A DNA stretch of 64,000 bases from Alkalimonas amylolytica (GCF_900107845.1 NZ_FNRM01000001.1:553209-617208); one strand, 5' to 3'; shown: positions 9,076 through 19,009, counted from the first letter of the stretch. The notes: a model not told the origin generated them from the sequence alone. Numbers and translations are program-made.

Positions 9076-10620
9076 ATGAGCATGGCAAAAAAACCGTTAG
9101 TATTGATGATTCTAGATGGTTGGGGTTACCGTGAAGACAAAGACGCCAATGCCATTGCTCAGGCCAGCACCCCTGTGATGGATCGACTGTGGCGGGACTA
9201 CCCCCATACCCTGATTTCAGGTTCGGGTATGGATGTTGGCCTGCCCCATGGTCAAATGGGTAACTCCGAAGTTGGCCACGTCAACCTGGGTGCCGGCCGG
9301 GTGGTTTATCAGGATTTTACCCGGGTCACTAAAGCCATCGAAGATGGCAGCTTCCAACAAAACACAGTGTTACAGCAAGCCGTCGCCCAGGCTGTCGAAG
9401 CGGACGGTGCTGTGCATGTAATGGGCTTGTTGTCACCTGGCGGTGTGCACAGCCATGAAGACCATCTACTGGCGATGCTGGAGATGGCCAGAGCTCAGGG
9501 TGCTAAAAAAGTCTACCTGCACGCCTTTTTAGACGGCCGAGATACGCCTCCACGCAGTGCCGAAGCCTCCTTACGGCGTGTTCAGGACTACTTTGAGCAA
9601 GCGTCTTGTGGCCAGATTGCGTCTATTGTAGGCCGTTATTACGCCATGGACCGAGACAACCGCTGGGAGCGTGTAGAGCAAGCCTACCGCCTGCTGACTC
9701 AGGGCCTGGCCGAGTACCAAAGCGGCGATGCCCTCAGTGCTTTGCAACAAGCCTATCAACGTGAAGAAAACGATGAGTTTGTGAAACCAACCGCTATCAC
9801 TGATGCTGCCGGCGATGTGATCCGGATGCAGGATGGCGACAGCCTGATCTTTATGAACTTCCGGGCCGATCGTGCCCGTCAACTAAGCCAGGCTTTCATC
9901 AATGCAGATTTCTCCGGCTTTGATCGTGGCCAGCGCCCGAAACTGAGCCAGTTTACTATGCTGACCGAGTATTCCGCTGATCTGGCTGCGCCAGCGGCAT
10001 TTCCGCCAGAGAGCCTGGATAATGTGCTCGGAGAGTGGCTTGCCAAGCATCAGAAAACCCAACTACGAATTTCTGAAACGGAAAAGTACGCTCACGTTAC
10101 CTTCTTTTTTAGCGGTGGCCGGGAAGACGTGTTCCCCGGCGAAGAACGCATTTTGATCCCCTCGCCGCAGGTGGCTACCTACGATCTGCAACCGGAAATG
10201 AGCTCGGAAGAATTAACCGATCAGCTGGTCGCCGCCATTCACAGTGGCAAGTACGATGTGATTGTTTGCAACTACCCCAATGGCGATATGGTGGGCCATA
10301 CCGGTATTTTGTCGGCAGCCATCCAAGCTGTTGAGGCGGTCGATCACTGCATTGGCCGGGTGGTAGAAGCATTGCAGCAGGTAGGAGGCGAATGCCTGAT
10401 CACCGCCGATCATGGCAACGCCGAGCAAATGACTGATCATCAGTCCGGTCAGGCACATACCGCCCATACCAGCTGTCCTGTGCCACTGATTTATGTGGGT
10501 CGTTCGGCAACAGCAGCCAGCAAAGGCATTCTCAGTGATATAGCCCCAACCATGCTACGACTGATGGACATGGCCATACCCGCCGAGATGACAGGCCACA
10601 ACCTGTTTGAACTGAACTAA
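9076..10620 (+). CDS. gpmI: Cofactor-independent phosphoglycerate mutase
   Basis: Interconverts 3- and 2-phosphoglycerate in glycolysis using two Mn ions. At 514 residues it is the normal family length. The N-terminal metal site with catalytic Ser is seen in [23 protein letters not shown], and the second metal cluster in [13 protein letters not shown] and [11 protein letters not shown]. Two in-frame ATGs (9076 and 9082) are possible; the first follows a GGAG ribosome site at about eleven bases. envC starts three bases after the stop, so gpmI-envC form an operon. Confidence 0.97.
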   Translation: MSMAKKPLVLMILDGWGYREDKDANAIAQASTPVMDRLWRDYPHTLISGSGMDVGLPHGQMGNSEVGHVNLGAGRVVYQDFTRVTKAIEDGSFQQNTVLQQAVAQAVEADGAVHVMGLLSPGGVHSHEDHLLAMLEMARAQGAKKVYLHAFLDGRDTPPRSAEASLRRVQDYFEQASCGQIASIVGRYYAMDRDNRWERVEQAYRLLTQGLAEYQSGDALSALQQAYQREENDEFVKPTAITDAAGDVIRMQDGDSLIFMNFRADRARQLSQAFINADFSGFDRGQRPKLSQFTMLTEYSADLAAPAAFPPESLDNVLGEWLAKHQKTQLRISETEKYAHVTFFFSGGREDVFPGEERILIPSPQVATYDLQPEMSSEELTDQLVAAIHSGKYDVIVCNYPNGDMVGHTGILSAAIQAVEAVDHCIGRVVEALQQVGGECLITADHGNAEQMTDHQSGQAHTAHTSCPVPLIYVGRSATAASKGILSDIAPTMLRLMDMAIPAEMTGHNLFELN

Positions 10621-10623
10621 CCC

Positions 10624-11754
10624 ATGCCAGCGCTTAAGCTGCTTCTACTGACTAGTTTGCTGCTGTTTACCACTGCACTGCAGGCTCAGGATCCCCGCGC
10701 CAGCTCAGAGCAAGAGCTGGCCGAGGTGCAAGAGAGCATCCGCCAGACAGAACAGCGACTAAAGCAACAACAGCAGGCGTTACAACAAGCCGAACACCTG
10801 CTGCAGCAAGCGGATCGAACCCTTGCCACTGCCAGTCAGCAAGTACAGCAACAGCAACAAGCCCTGGGTGATACCGAGCAACGGCTGCAACAACTGGTTG
10901 CCGAGCAAGCACAGCTAGAGCAAGACTTTGCCAGACAACAGCAGCAACTGGCTGCGCAACTGCGTAGTGCGTATCAACTGGGTCAACATGATTATACCCA
11001 GCTGCTACTCAATCAACAGGACGCCAGTCAGCTGGAGCGGGTACTCACTTATTACCAGTATTTTAACCGGGCACGGATGCAGCAATTAAGCGCGATCCGC
11101 AGTACCGCAGCCCAATTAGAAAGCGTTCAGGCAGAGCTGCAATCCCGCCAGGAACTACTGGAACAACAACTGCAAAGCCTGCAACAGCGCCAGGAGCAGT
11201 TGCAACTGGCCCGCACCGAACAACAGAGCACGGTTCGTTCGTTACAACGCCTGCTGGAAGAACAAGGCCAACAACTCAGTTATCTGCGCCAAAATGAAAG
11301 CAGCCTGCAAGCGACTATCGATGCCTTAAAAGCCCGGGCCCAACAAGTTCAGCTCTCTGGTTTAACCGCGCTTAAAGGCCAATTGCAATGGCCATTACAA
11401 GGTCGGTTACTGCAACGCTTCAATGAATTGCGTCAGGGTGGCTTGCGCTCTCGCGGCATCCTGATTGAAGGTGCAGAAGGCAGTGCAGTTAGTGCCATTG
11501 CTAACGGCCAAGTGATCTACGCCGATTGGCTTAAAGGTTATGGTTGGGTGCTGGTACTGGATCATGGTGAAGGCTTTATGAGCCTGTATGGCCACAACCA
11601 GAATTTACTTAAAGAGCCTGGAGAACAAGTGATGGCGGGTGAGCAAATTGCTCTGGTCGGTCGCAGCGGAGGCCAGGCAACACCGGGAGTGTATTTTGAG
11701 ATCCGTGACAAGGGTGAAGCGGTCAATCCACAGAGCTGGTTGCAGAGTCGTTAG
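10624..11754 (+). CDS. envC: Murein hydrolase activator EnvC
   Basis: Periplasmic divisome factor that activates amidases (AmiA/AmiB) at the septum under control of FtsEX. It has 376 residues: signal peptide (about 1-21, cleavage after ALQA), a long Gln-rich coiled coil (about 25-240) and a C-terminal LytM/M23 domain. The LytM site is degenerate: the first zinc motif reads RGILIEGAEG and the usual HFE reads YFE, so it has no peptidase activity, as expected of EnvC. Partner genes ftsX, ftsE and an AmiB-type amidase are all in this window. Confidence 0.93.
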   Translation: MPALKLLLLTSLLLFTTALQAQDPRASSEQELAEVQESIRQTEQRLKQQQQALQQAEHLLQQADRTLATASQQVQQQQQALGDTEQRLQQLVAEQAQLEQDFARQQQQLAAQLRSAYQLGQHDYTQLLLNQQDASQLERVLTYYQYFNRARMQQLSAIRSTAAQLESVQAELQSRQELLEQQLQSLQQRQEQLQLARTEQQSTVRSLQRLLEEQGQQLSYLRQNESSLQATIDALKARAQQVQLSGLTALKGQLQWPLQGRLLQRFNELRQGGLRSRGILIEGAEGSAVSAIANGQVIYADWLKGYGWVLVLDHGEGFMSLYGHNQNLLKEPGEQVMAGEQIALVGRSGGQATPGVYFEIRDKGEAVNPQSWLQSR

Positions 11755-11792
11755 CAGCAGGCGGCCATTCGGTTAAATGGTAAAATTTGGAC

Positions 11793-11820
11793 TTTCCCTG
11801 GTCAAAAAACGACTTATAAT
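11793..11820 (+). promoter_or_regulatory. Candidate promoter for yibQ
   Basis: TATAAT at 11815 with a poor -35 (TTTCCC at 11793, 16-bp spacer) in the 136-base gap between envC and yibQ. The -10 is perfect, the -35 is not; it may be a minor internal promoter. Confidence 0.4.
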
Positions 11821-11890
11821 GAAAAAAACGAGCTCGAGGTGAAGTGCTAACCAGTGCTCTCGCCACCAACAATAAGAACGAACGCGACCT

Positions 11891-12664
11891 GTGCACGGAT
11901 TACTAAAACTGCTTTTGCTTTGTTTGCTTGTCTGCTGCACCAGCGTAGCGGCCAAACCGCAAATTGCCATTATCATCGATGATATTGGCTACCAACGCAG
12001 CGATCTGGATATGGTGCGTCTGCCCTACCCTCTGACCATCGCTGTATTGCCTTTTACCCCTTATGGTCAACAATCCGCCCAGCTGGCCTACAGCCAACGC
12101 AAAGATGTGATGCTGCACATGCCGATGCAGGCCAGCAACGGCAAAGCCCTAGGCCCCGGCGGTCTGACCCGCGATATGAACCGGGTAGATTTTACCCGCC
12201 AGCTCAGCTACGCCCTGCAAGACATTCCTTACGCCATCGGCGTCAATAACCATATGGGCAGCCTGCTGACAGAGCTGGACCAACCAATGAGCTGGCTGAT
12301 GCAGTATCTAAAACAGCGGCAATTGTTTTTTGTCGATAGCCTGACCACCGTCCATAGCCGGGCCCGCTTTCAGGCCGAACAGCATGGCGTCACCAATTTA
12401 AGCCGGCATGTGTTTCTGGATAACGATGTCAGCGAAGATGCCCTGCAGCAGCAATTTGACCTGCTGATCCGCATCGCCAAACGGCACAACAGAGCCATTG
12501 CCATCGGCCACCCTTACCCCGAAACCTACCGCTTTTTGCAACAGCGTTTAGCCGAACTCCCCGAACTCGGAGTCGAGCTGGTACCCATTTCAGCCTTTTT
12601 ACCCGAACATCACCGGGTGATTGCCGCCGGCTACACCGCTCCGGCTATCGCTGCGCTGGAATAG
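11891..12664 (+). CDS. yibQ: Divergent polysaccharide deacetylase YibQ
   Basis: Exported protein of 257 residues with a signal peptide (about 1-21) and a NodB-like deacetylase fold of the DUF610/YibQ type. Visible motifs are IAIIIDDIGYQ (the metal-binding Asp pair), VMLHMPMQ, and NNHMGSLLT. It starts with GTG, since no ATG fits between the upstream stop and the hydrophobic leader. The gene follows gpmI-envC as in E. coli. Its substrate is unknown, though the position suggests a peptidoglycan or envelope polysaccharide. Confidence 0.85.
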   Translation: MHGLLKLLLLCLLVCCTSVAAKPQIAIIIDDIGYQRSDLDMVRLPYPLTIAVLPFTPYGQQSAQLAYSQRKDVMLHMPMQASNGKALGPGGLTRDMNRVDFTRQLSYALQDIPYAIGVNNHMGSLLTELDQPMSWLMQYLKQRQLFFVDSLTTVHSRARFQAEQHGVTNLSRHVFLDNDVSEDALQQQFDLLIRIAKRHNRAIAIGHPYPETYRFLQQRLAELPELGVELVPISAFLPEHHRVIAAGYTAPAIAALE

Positions 12665-12721
12665 CAAGCAGCCGGACTGCCATATCAAAAGCGCTTCGTT
12701 AGCAAAACACATGGCAATGGT

Positions 12722-13102
12722 TCAGTCACTGGCCTGCAGCAAATCATGAAACTGTTTACCAAAATTAATCATACCAGGCTTGAAAGGATCCAGCCCTTGC
12801 GAAGAAGCAAATTGCAGGGCGTACGCATGTGCCTCATCAGCGACAATACTGATGATTAAAGCGTCTTCAAAGTCCGCCACCGTTTTTCCCATTGGCCGCA
12901 GATAGGCGGCTAGTTGCTGCTTGTCTACAGCAAACGTTTGTAGCTGTTTTTCAAGATCCGCAAGACTACGATCCCTGATCTGCTCCAGCGCAATATTATG
13001 GCTATGCGTTACACTAAGATTAACCTCAACCACATTCAATTTAAGTAACACCAAACCCAGCACCACCAGCAATCCAAAATAAATGCCCTGCCGTTTTGTC
13101 AT
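12722..13102 (-). CDS. Small exported or membrane-anchored protein of unknown function
   Basis: A 126-residue protein with one N-terminal hydrophobic segment (about residues 6-22) followed by a soluble mainly helical domain rich in Ala, Asp and Leu. It starts at ATG 13102, with GAGGA about seven bases upstream. I do not recognise a family. It lies between yibQ and rpoH, converging with yibQ and in the same orientation as rpoH, separated from rpoH by a terminator, so it is probably monocistronic. Confidence 0.65.
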   Translation of the reverse strand: MTKRQGIYFGLLVVLGLVLLKLNVVEVNLSVTHSHNIALEQIRDRSLADLEKQLQTFAVDKQQLAAYLRPMGKTVADFEDALIISIVADEAHAYALQFASSQGLDPFKPGMINFGKQFHDLLQASD

Positions 13103-13186
13103 CAAAACATCCTCTATTTATCAAATAATAATTAGCTCATGAGTTACCGATTGGATAATGACTCACAATAAAAGCTTTGCGCAAAA

Positions 13187-13210
13187 AAAACCACCGCATG
13201 CGGTGGTTTT
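13187..13210 (-). terminator. rpoH terminator
   Basis: Palindromic stem CCACCG / CGGTGG flanked by an A-run on the left and a T-run on the right, just after the rpoH stop. It can work in both directions. Confidence 0.85.
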
Positions 13211-13227
13211 CAAAAAAGTAGTTCTAC

Positions 13228-14079
13228 TCAGCTCATGGCGGCTTGCAATTTTTTCATGGCATTTTTTTCCAGCTGGCGTACTCGCTCGGCGGAGACCTGG
13301 TAACGCTCGGCCAGTTCCTGCAGCGTCATCTTGCTTTGTGCCAGCCAACGCGCCTGGATAATGTCCTGGCTGCGCTCGTCCAGCGTGCGCAGGGCCGCAT
13401 GCAGCTGGTCGTGGGCCATATCACCGGATTGCTGGTCCTGCACCTGGCTAGCCAGATCCGAGCTTTTATCTTCCAGGTAATAAGCCGGCGCGGTGTAGGC
13501 CTGGTCGTCATCGCCTTCTGGCGCGTCGAATGGCATGTCGTAGTTGCTCATGCGTGATTCCATCTCGCGCACTTCATGCTCAGCCACGCCTAAAGATTCG
13601 GCCACATGCTTTACTTCATCCTGGCTGAACCAGCCCAGGTGTTTTTTCGATTTACGCAGATTGAAAAACAGTTTGCGCTGCGCCTTGGTGGTGGCAATTT
13701 TCACAATGCGCCAGTTTTTCAGTACGTACTCGTGAATTTCGGCTTTGATCCAGTGCACCGCAAACGAAACCAGACGCACCCCAACAGAGGGGTCAAAGCG
13801 TTTAACCGCTTTCATCAGGCCAATGTTGCCTTCTTGCACCAGGTCGCTGACCGGCAAGCCATAGCCTGAATAGCTGCGGGCAATATGCACCACAAAACGT
13901 AAATGCGACATGATAAGCTGACGGGCGGCTTCTAAATCACCATGCTGATGCAAACGCTCAGCTAAGCCCTTCTCTTCTTCCGCGCTTAACATCGGAATGG
14001 AGCTAACCGTCTGGGTATAGGCTTCAAAGCTGCTGCTTGCGCCTAAGGTCAGGGTCATAAGTTCAGATGATTTTGTCAT
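13228..14079 (-). CDS. rpoH: Heat-shock sigma factor RpoH (sigma-32)
   Basis: Alternative sigma factor of 283 residues that directs RNA polymerase to heat-shock promoters. Region 2 motifs are clear ([36 protein letters not shown]), and the RpoH box QRKLFFNLR distinguishes it from RpoD and RpoS. Region 4.2 ends in [17 protein letters not shown]. In E. coli rpoH follows ftsX; here an oppositely oriented EAL-HDOD gene separates them. A perfect CIRCE operator lies 36 bases upstream of the start, an unusual arrangement for this class. Confidence 0.96.
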   Translation of the reverse strand: MTKSSELMTLTLGASSSFEAYTQTVSSIPMLSAEEEKGLAERLHQHGDLEAARQLIMSHLRFVVHIARSYSGYGLPVSDLVQEGNIGLMKAVKRFDPSVGVRLVSFAVHWIKAEIHEYVLKNWRIVKIATTKAQRKLFFNLRKSKKHLGWFSQDEVKHVAESLGVAEHEVREMESRMSNYDMPFDAPEGDDDQAYTAPAYYLEDKSSDLASQVQDQQSGDMAHDQLHAALRTLDERSQDIIQARWLAQSKMTLQELAERYQVSAERVRQLEKNAMKKLQAAMS

Positions 14080-14114
14080 GCTGGGCTTCCATCCATCTCA
14101 AATTGAAAAGTATC

Positions 14115-14141
14115 TTAGCACTCTTTGACGGAGAGTGCTAA
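14115..14141. promoter_or_regulatory. CIRCE element (HrcA operator) upstream of rpoH
   Basis: Exact inverted repeat TTAGCACTC-N9-GAGTGCTAA, identical to the canonical CIRCE consensus in both arms and spacing. It lies 36 bases upstream of the rpoH ATG and 122 bases upstream of the divergent EAL-HDOD start. CIRCE is bound by the HrcA repressor, which is modulated by GroEL in known systems. hrcA itself is not in the window. Confidence 0.92.
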
Positions 14142-14262
14142 TTTTAGTTTCCGCTTTGTCAGAATTAATTTGTCTAAGGCCTGGATCTTCATAGCCATCA
14201 GTAATATACGGCAGGAAAAAATTGCATTACACTGGACTGACGACGGAAAAGGGCTCCATGCT

Positions 14263-15471
14263 ATGTACGGTTTTGTAGCGCGCCAACCTATTTTTGATAA
14301 AGAGCTACAGCTGCTTGGCTATGAGCTGCTGTTCCGGGATGATGATCACAACCGCTTTCCAAACATCGATCCGGATGAAGCCACCAGCCGATTGCTGTCT
14401 GAGCAACACCTGCTGTATGGCCTGGAACGTATTACCGGCAATAAACTGGCTTTTATTAACTTTGCTGAAGACAGCTTGCTGTACCAATTTCCAACGGCAC
14501 TCGATCCAAGCAAAACCGTGATTGAAATTCTGGAATCGGTGCACTTTAGCAGCGAACTGCTCACCGCTTGCCGTGAGCTGCACAAACAGGGCTATCAGCT
14601 GGCACTGGACGATTTCACTTTTCATTCACAGTGGCAGCGCTTAATGCCTTATATCAGTTATCTGAAAGTCGACATCAGGCAAAACCCTATGGATGGCCTG
14701 GCAGCAAAGCTGGCAGAACTTAAGGACTTTCAGGGTAAATTTCTGGCCGAAAAAGTCGAAACCATGGCTGAGTTTGAGCAACTGCAACAGTTGGGCTTTG
14801 ATTATTTCCAGGGGTATTTCTTTGCCCGGCCTGAAATGCTCAAACACAAACGCCTTGGCCATCACCAGATGCACCTGCTGTCGCTGATTGCCGAAGCGGC
14901 TGAGCCGGAGCTGGATTTTGATAAACTGGTGCAGATCATGGAGCGCGATCTGGGGTTATCCTACAAGCTGCTGCGTTTTATCAACAGCGCTTATTACGCC
15001 CGCTCTAAGCCAATTCAGTCGCTTAAGCATGCCATGGTGTTCATGGGCGAAGTGGAGCTGAAAAAGTTCATCGCTCTGGTTGCTCTATCCAATCTGGCAG
15101 AGCATAAGCAGCCCGAACTGCTCAAATTATCCATTATCCGTGCCCGTTTTTGTGATCTGGTAGCCAAAGCCGCAGGCCACACTGAGCTGCAATCCAGTGC
15201 TTTTTTGACTGGTATGCTGTCATTGATTGATGCCCTGCTGGAGCAGCCGCTGGATCATGTGTTATCCCAACTGCCGCTGGAGGAGTGCATCAAACAAGCT
15301 TTATTGCAGCAGCAAGGGCCGCTCGGCCAACCACTGAAACTGATCCTGGATTACGAGCAAGCTAACTGGCAGCGATACGAAGACGTTGCTGACCAGCTGC
15401 TCCCGGCCAAAACCGATATCCGGGCTTTGTACCTGGATGCCCTGGATTGGGCCGAGCAGCTGCAACTCTAG
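14263..15471 (+). CDS. EAL-HDOD (YuxH-type) signalling protein
   Basis: A 402-residue protein with an N-terminal EAL-fold domain (about 1-200) and a C-terminal HDOD domain (about 200-400). The EAL motif is replaced (YELLFR), with ALDDF and VDIRQ retained in part, so phosphodiesterase activity is doubtful, as usual for this YuxH/CdgJ-like architecture. HDOD motifs include SYKLLRFINSAYY and IQSLKHAMVFMG. The start at ATG 14263 gives the conserved N terminus MYGFVARQPIFD; a longer frame with a TTG start would run through the CIRCE element. It is placed between rpoH and ftsX on the opposite strand. Confidence 0.85.
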   Translation: MYGFVARQPIFDKELQLLGYELLFRDDDHNRFPNIDPDEATSRLLSEQHLLYGLERITGNKLAFINFAEDSLLYQFPTALDPSKTVIEILESVHFSSELLTACRELHKQGYQLALDDFTFHSQWQRLMPYISYLKVDIRQNPMDGLAAKLAELKDFQGKFLAEKVETMAEFEQLQQLGFDYFQGYFFARPEMLKHKRLGHHQMHLLSLIAEAAEPELDFDKLVQIMERDLGLSYKLLRFINSAYYARSKPIQSLKHAMVFMGEVELKKFIALVALSNLAEHKQPELLKLSIIRARFCDLVAKAAGHTELQSSAFLTGMLSLIDALLEQPLDHVLSQLPLEECIKQALLQQQGPLGQPLKLILDYEQANWQRYEDVADQLLPAKTDIRALYLDALDWAEQLQL

Positions 15472-15485
15472 CAAAACCTCTAACG

Positions 15486-16466
15486 TCAGGGACCACTGGG
15501 CTCAATGGCGTGAATATGACGACTGACAGAAATGTAAGAGCCCGCTAATCCCAGCAACACCGACAGTAACAACAACGCCAGAAACTCGCTAAAACTCATT
15601 GTCATCAGGGTGAAATGACTCTGGTATAAATCGGTGATCTGGCCGATAGCCCCTTCCAACCACCACACCATCAACTCCACCACCAGAAAAGCCAGCAAAC
15701 CGCCAAAAACGCCAAACCAGACGCCGGTGTACAAAAAAGGTCGCTGGATAAAGGCATCGGTGGCCCCGACCAGCTTCATCACTTCAATTTCTTCTTTTTT
15801 ATTGATAATGGACAAGCGAATGGTATTGCCAATAATCAATAGCACTGCGGTTAGCAGCAACAGTGCGATAGCCAGCACCGCCTGGCGCATGAGTAGCAAG
15901 ATAGCATCCAGCCGTTCCAGCCAGGCAATATCCAGCTTGCCAAAATCAACAATCCGCTCTTGCTCTATGCGCCTGCGCAATTGTTCGGCTGCCTGCGGCT
16001 GGGTATGGCGTGGCAATACCAGAATCACATTGGGCAGCGGGTTATCATCCAGCAGTTGCAGTGCCTGACCAAAGCCCGATACTTGCTGAAACTCTGCCAT
16101 AGCATCGCTTTTGGAAATAAAACGCACCTGCTCGATATCCGGATCAGCACTCAGCATGGTGACCAGTGTGCTGATTTGGGTATCGCTGGCGTCATCTTTG
16201 ATAAAAAAACTGATCTCGGCGGCCTGAGTGAAGCTACCACTGATACTTTGCACGTTTTTTACCAGCAAATGCAGCGTCGTTGGCAGGGTCAGGCTGACAC
16301 CAAGCACCGCTATGGTCATCAGCGATGCCAGCGGTGTGCGCCACAGTTCACCCAGGCTGCCAATGCACTGACGCAGGTGCTGCACCCAAAACATCAACCA
16401 GCGCTGCAATGGATGGATCTGTTTGCTGCTGGCACCAGCCGCCCGACCGGAAAACAGAATACTCAC
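15486..16466 (-). CDS. ftsX: Cell-division protein FtsX
   Basis: Permease-like subunit of the FtsEX complex that transmits ATP hydrolysis to EnvC at the septum. It has 326 residues: cytoplasmic N terminus, a transmembrane helix near 47-67, a periplasmic extracellular-domain region (about 70-195) and three C-terminal transmembrane helices. The start is GTG overlapping the ftsE stop as GTGA, so translation is coupled. The ftsY-ftsE-ftsX order is conserved with E. coli. Confidence 0.94.
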   Translation of the reverse strand: MSILFSGRAAGASSKQIHPLQRWLMFWVQHLRQCIGSLGELWRTPLASLMTIAVLGVSLTLPTTLHLLVKNVQSISGSFTQAAEISFFIKDDASDTQISTLVTMLSADPDIEQVRFISKSDAMAEFQQVSGFGQALQLLDDNPLPNVILVLPRHTQPQAAEQLRRRIEQERIVDFGKLDIAWLERLDAILLLMRQAVLAIALLLLTAVLLIIGNTIRLSIINKKEEIEVMKLVGATDAFIQRPFLYTGVWFGVFGGLLAFLVVELMVWWLEGAIGQITDLYQSHFTLMTMSFSEFLALLLLSVLLGLAGSYISVSRHIHAIEPSGP

Positions 16467-17146
16467 AGTGGCTCCTCGTATTGCAATAAGCCATCATTGA
16501 TCATTTTGCCCTGCTTTAACGTCAGGGTACGGTACCGCATCCGTGCTACCAGGCTGTGATCGTGGGTGGCAATCAGTACCGACACACCAACCTGATTAAA
16601 GGCTTCAAATACCCGCATAATGTCTTTCGACAACTCGGGGTCAAGGTTACCGGTCGGTTCATCAGCCAGCAGCAGAGGTGGCTTATTTACAACAGCGCGG
16701 GCAATGCCTACCCGTTGCTGTTCACCACCGGACAGGGTTTCCGGCAGGCAGCGCACTTTATCAAGCAAACCGACTTTATCCAGCGCCGCATGCACCCGCT
16801 TGACCATCTCTTTGCCGGTAAAGCCTTCTATCACCAAAGGCAGTGCCACATTATCGAACACGGTATGTTCCATCAGAAGGCGGTGATTCTGGAAAATAAT
16901 GCCGATATCACGCCGGATAAAAGGCACCTGCGAGCGACGGATGCGCTTTAAATCAACATTGTTGATCAACACCCTGCCACTGGTAGGACGCTCGATCAGG
17001 CTGATCAATTTCAGCAAGGTACTTTTGCCAGCTCCCGAGTGGCCGGTTAAAAACGCCATTTCGCCTTTGGCCAGCTCGAAACTGATGCGATCCAGCGCGA
17101 TAAAGCCACCGGGATAACTTTTACTGACCTGATCGAACGTCAGCAT
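16463..17146 (-). CDS. ftsE: Cell-division ATP-binding protein FtsE
   Basis: ABC ATPase of 227 residues partnering FtsX. Walker A is [12 protein letters not shown], the signature is [14 protein letters not shown], Walker B is [12 protein letters not shown] and the H-loop His is in IATHDHSLV. It begins two bases after ftsY and overlaps ftsX, consistent with one operon ftsYEX. Confidence 0.97.
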   Translation of the reverse strand: MLTFDQVSKSYPGGFIALDRISFELAKGEMAFLTGHSGAGKSTLLKLISLIERPTSGRVLINNVDLKRIRRSQVPFIRRDIGIIFQNHRLLMEHTVFDNVALPLVIEGFTGKEMVKRVHAALDKVGLLDKVRCLPETLSGGEQQRVGIARAVVNKPPLLLADEPTGNLDPELSKDIMRVFEAFNQVGVSVLIATHDHSLVARMRYRTLTLKQGKMINDGLLQYEEPL

Positions 17147-17148
17147 AC

Positions 17149-18342
17149 TCAGGAGTCCTTGTTAAACAGTGCCTGGATAAAGTCGGTGCTGTGAAAGGTA
17201 CGCAGGTCATCGATCCCTTCACCGACCCCAATATAACGGATAGGGACCTTAAACTGATCGGCAATGGCAAAGATCACCCCACCTTTGGCGGTACCATCCA
17301 GTTTGGTCAGGCTGATGCCGGTTAAAGGCACCGCCTGATTAAAAATGCGCGCCTGACTTAACGCATTCTGCCCGGTGCCGGCATCCAGCGTCAACATCAC
17401 TTCATGCGGGGCATCCGGCTGAATTTTTTGCAGCACCCGAACAATTTTCTTCAGCTCCTCCATCAGGTGCGCTTTATTCTGCAGCCGACCGGCCGTGTCA
17501 GCGATCAGCACATCAGCTTTGCGGGCTTTCGCGGCTTGGTAGGCATCGAAAATCACCGAAGCGCTGTCGGCGCCGGTATGCTGCGCCACCACCGGGATCT
17601 GGTTACGCTCGCCCCAGACCTGCAATTGCTCGACTGCCGCCGCACGAAAAGTATCCCCAGCAGCCAGCATGACGGTTTTGCCCTGCTGCTTAAACTGCTG
17701 CGCCATCTTGCCTATGGTGGTGGTTTTACCAACCCCATTAACACCAACCATCAGGATCACGAAGGGGCCATCCTTGTTGTCAGGTACCAGCGGTTGCTCG
17801 ACATCCTGTAGCAAGGTTGCCATATCCTGCTGCAACTTCTGATACAGCAAGTCGGCATCTTTTAAGGCTTTGCGATCGGCGTGCTGAGTCAGTTGGCTGA
17901 TTAGTTTCTGGGTGGTTTCCACTCCCACATCGGCCAGCAGCAACTGAGTTTCCAACTCTTCGTACAATTCATCGTCAATTTTCCTGCCAGAAAATAAACT
18001 GGCCAGGCCCGCCCCCAGGTTCTGACTGGTTTTGCTCAGCCCTTGCCGTAAGCGAGCCAGTAGACCTGGCTTATTGGCCTGGACTGGCTCAGGCTTACTT
18101 ATCGTTTGCGGTGCAGGCTCAGCTTCAGAGCTGTTTGCTGGTTCGGCTTTTTCTTCAGTCTCTGAGCTTTGCATTGGCTCTGGAGTTTTGTCGACGGGCT
18201 CAGGGTTGTCGACTGGCTCAGGGCTGTCGACTGGCTCAGGGCTGTCTGCCGCCTCAGTTATCTCTGCTGGTTCAGTGCTGTCGGGCTTTGGCGCTTTCTT
18301 GCCAAAACCAAGCCAGGAGAAGAGTTTGGATTCTTTGCTCAT
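17149..18342 (-). CDS. ftsY: Signal-recognition-particle receptor FtsY
   Basis: SRP receptor GTPase (397 residues) that delivers ribosome-nascent-chain complexes to SecYEG. It has an acidic, Pro/Glu-rich A domain (about 1-95) containing repeated SPEPVD/NPEPVD units, then the NG domain with GVNGVGKTTTIGKMA, DTAGRLQNK and TKLDGTAKGG. The DNA for the A domain holds three 18-bp repeats. First gene of the ftsYEX operon, divergent from rsmD as in E. coli. Confidence 0.97.
   Translation of the reverse strand: MSKESKLFSWLGFGKKAPKPDSTEPAEITEAADSPEPVDSPEPVDNPEPVDKTPEPMQSSETEEKAEPANSSEAEPAPQTISKPEPVQANKPGLLARLRQGLSKTSQNLGAGLASLFSGRKIDDELYEELETQLLLADVGVETTQKLISQLTQHADRKALKDADLLYQKLQQDMATLLQDVEQPLVPDNKDGPFVILMVGVNGVGKTTTIGKMAQQFKQQGKTVMLAAGDTFRAAAVEQLQVWGERNQIPVVAQHTGADSASVIFDAYQAAKARKADVLIADTAGRLQNKAHLMEELKKIVRVLQKIQPDAPHEVMLTLDAGTGQNALSQARIFNQAVPLTGISLTKLDGTAKGGVIFAIADQFKVPIRYIGVGEGIDDLRTFHSTDFIQALFNKDS
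18190..18243. repeat. Three tandem 18-bp repeats in ftsY
   Basis: Three adjacent 18-base units (18190, 18208, 18226), the last two identical, encoding SPEPVD-type hexapeptides in the acidic linker of FtsY. The array is in frame, so copy-number change would only alter linker length. Confidence 0.85.
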
Positions 18343-18421
18343 AAGTCGGTGTCAGTGCACTTCAGATCGGGTAAAATTGGTGGTTATACTAGCATCTTCA
18401 CTGACAGGCATAAACCATTAG

Positions 18422-19009
18422 ATGAGACGACCAGCTGCAGCCAAAAAACCAGCCAGCCCGGGGCAAATCCGGATCATCAGCGGCCGCTGGCGGGGCAGGA
18501 AAATTCCGGTCGCCGATGCCGAAGGACTCAGACCCACCACCGATCGGGTGCGGGAGACTCTGTTTAACTGGCTCATGCAGGAAGTTGCGGAGCAGCGGGT
18601 CCTGGATTGCTTTGCCGGCAGCGGCGCTCTGGCGTTGGAAGCCTTGTCCCGTGAGGCCAGCTTTGCGTTGCTGCTGGAAAAAGACCGGCAGCAAGCTCAG
18701 CAACTCCATAGCCTGTGCCAGGGTCTCGGTGCCAACGCTCAGGTGCAACAAACCGATAGCCTGCACTATTTGCAACAAGGCTGTAGCCAGCCCTTTGATC
18801 TGGTGTTTATCGACCCACCGTTTCGTCAGCAACTGGCCGAGCCATGCTGCCAATTGCTGGAGCAACACGGCTGGCTCAGTGCCGAAGCCTGGATCTACCT
18901 TGAAACCGAGAAAGAGCTACCCTTGCAGGCGGTACCAGCCAACTGGCAGCTGTACCGGGAAAAAATCGCCGGCCAGCTAGCCTATCGTTTGTTCCGCCGT
19001 CAGCCTTAA
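18422..19009 (+). CDS. rsmD: 16S rRNA (guanine-966-N2)-methyltransferase RsmD
   Basis: S-adenosylmethionine-dependent methyltransferase of 195 residues that modifies G966 of 16S rRNA. Motifs are [12 protein letters not shown] at the N terminus, [18 protein letters not shown] (SAM-binding motif I) and [10 protein letters not shown] (catalytic motif IV). It is divergent from ftsY, as in E. coli. Its stop overlaps the convergent rnr stop by three bases. Confidence 0.95.
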   Translation: MRRPAAAKKPASPGQIRIISGRWRGRKIPVADAEGLRPTTDRVRETLFNWLMQEVAEQRVLDCFAGSGALALEALSREASFALLLEKDRQQAQQLHSLCQGLGANAQVQQTDSLHYLQQGCSQPFDLVFIDPPFRQQLAEPCCQLLEQHGWLSAEAWIYLETEKELPLQAVPANWQLYREKIAGQLAYRLFRRQP

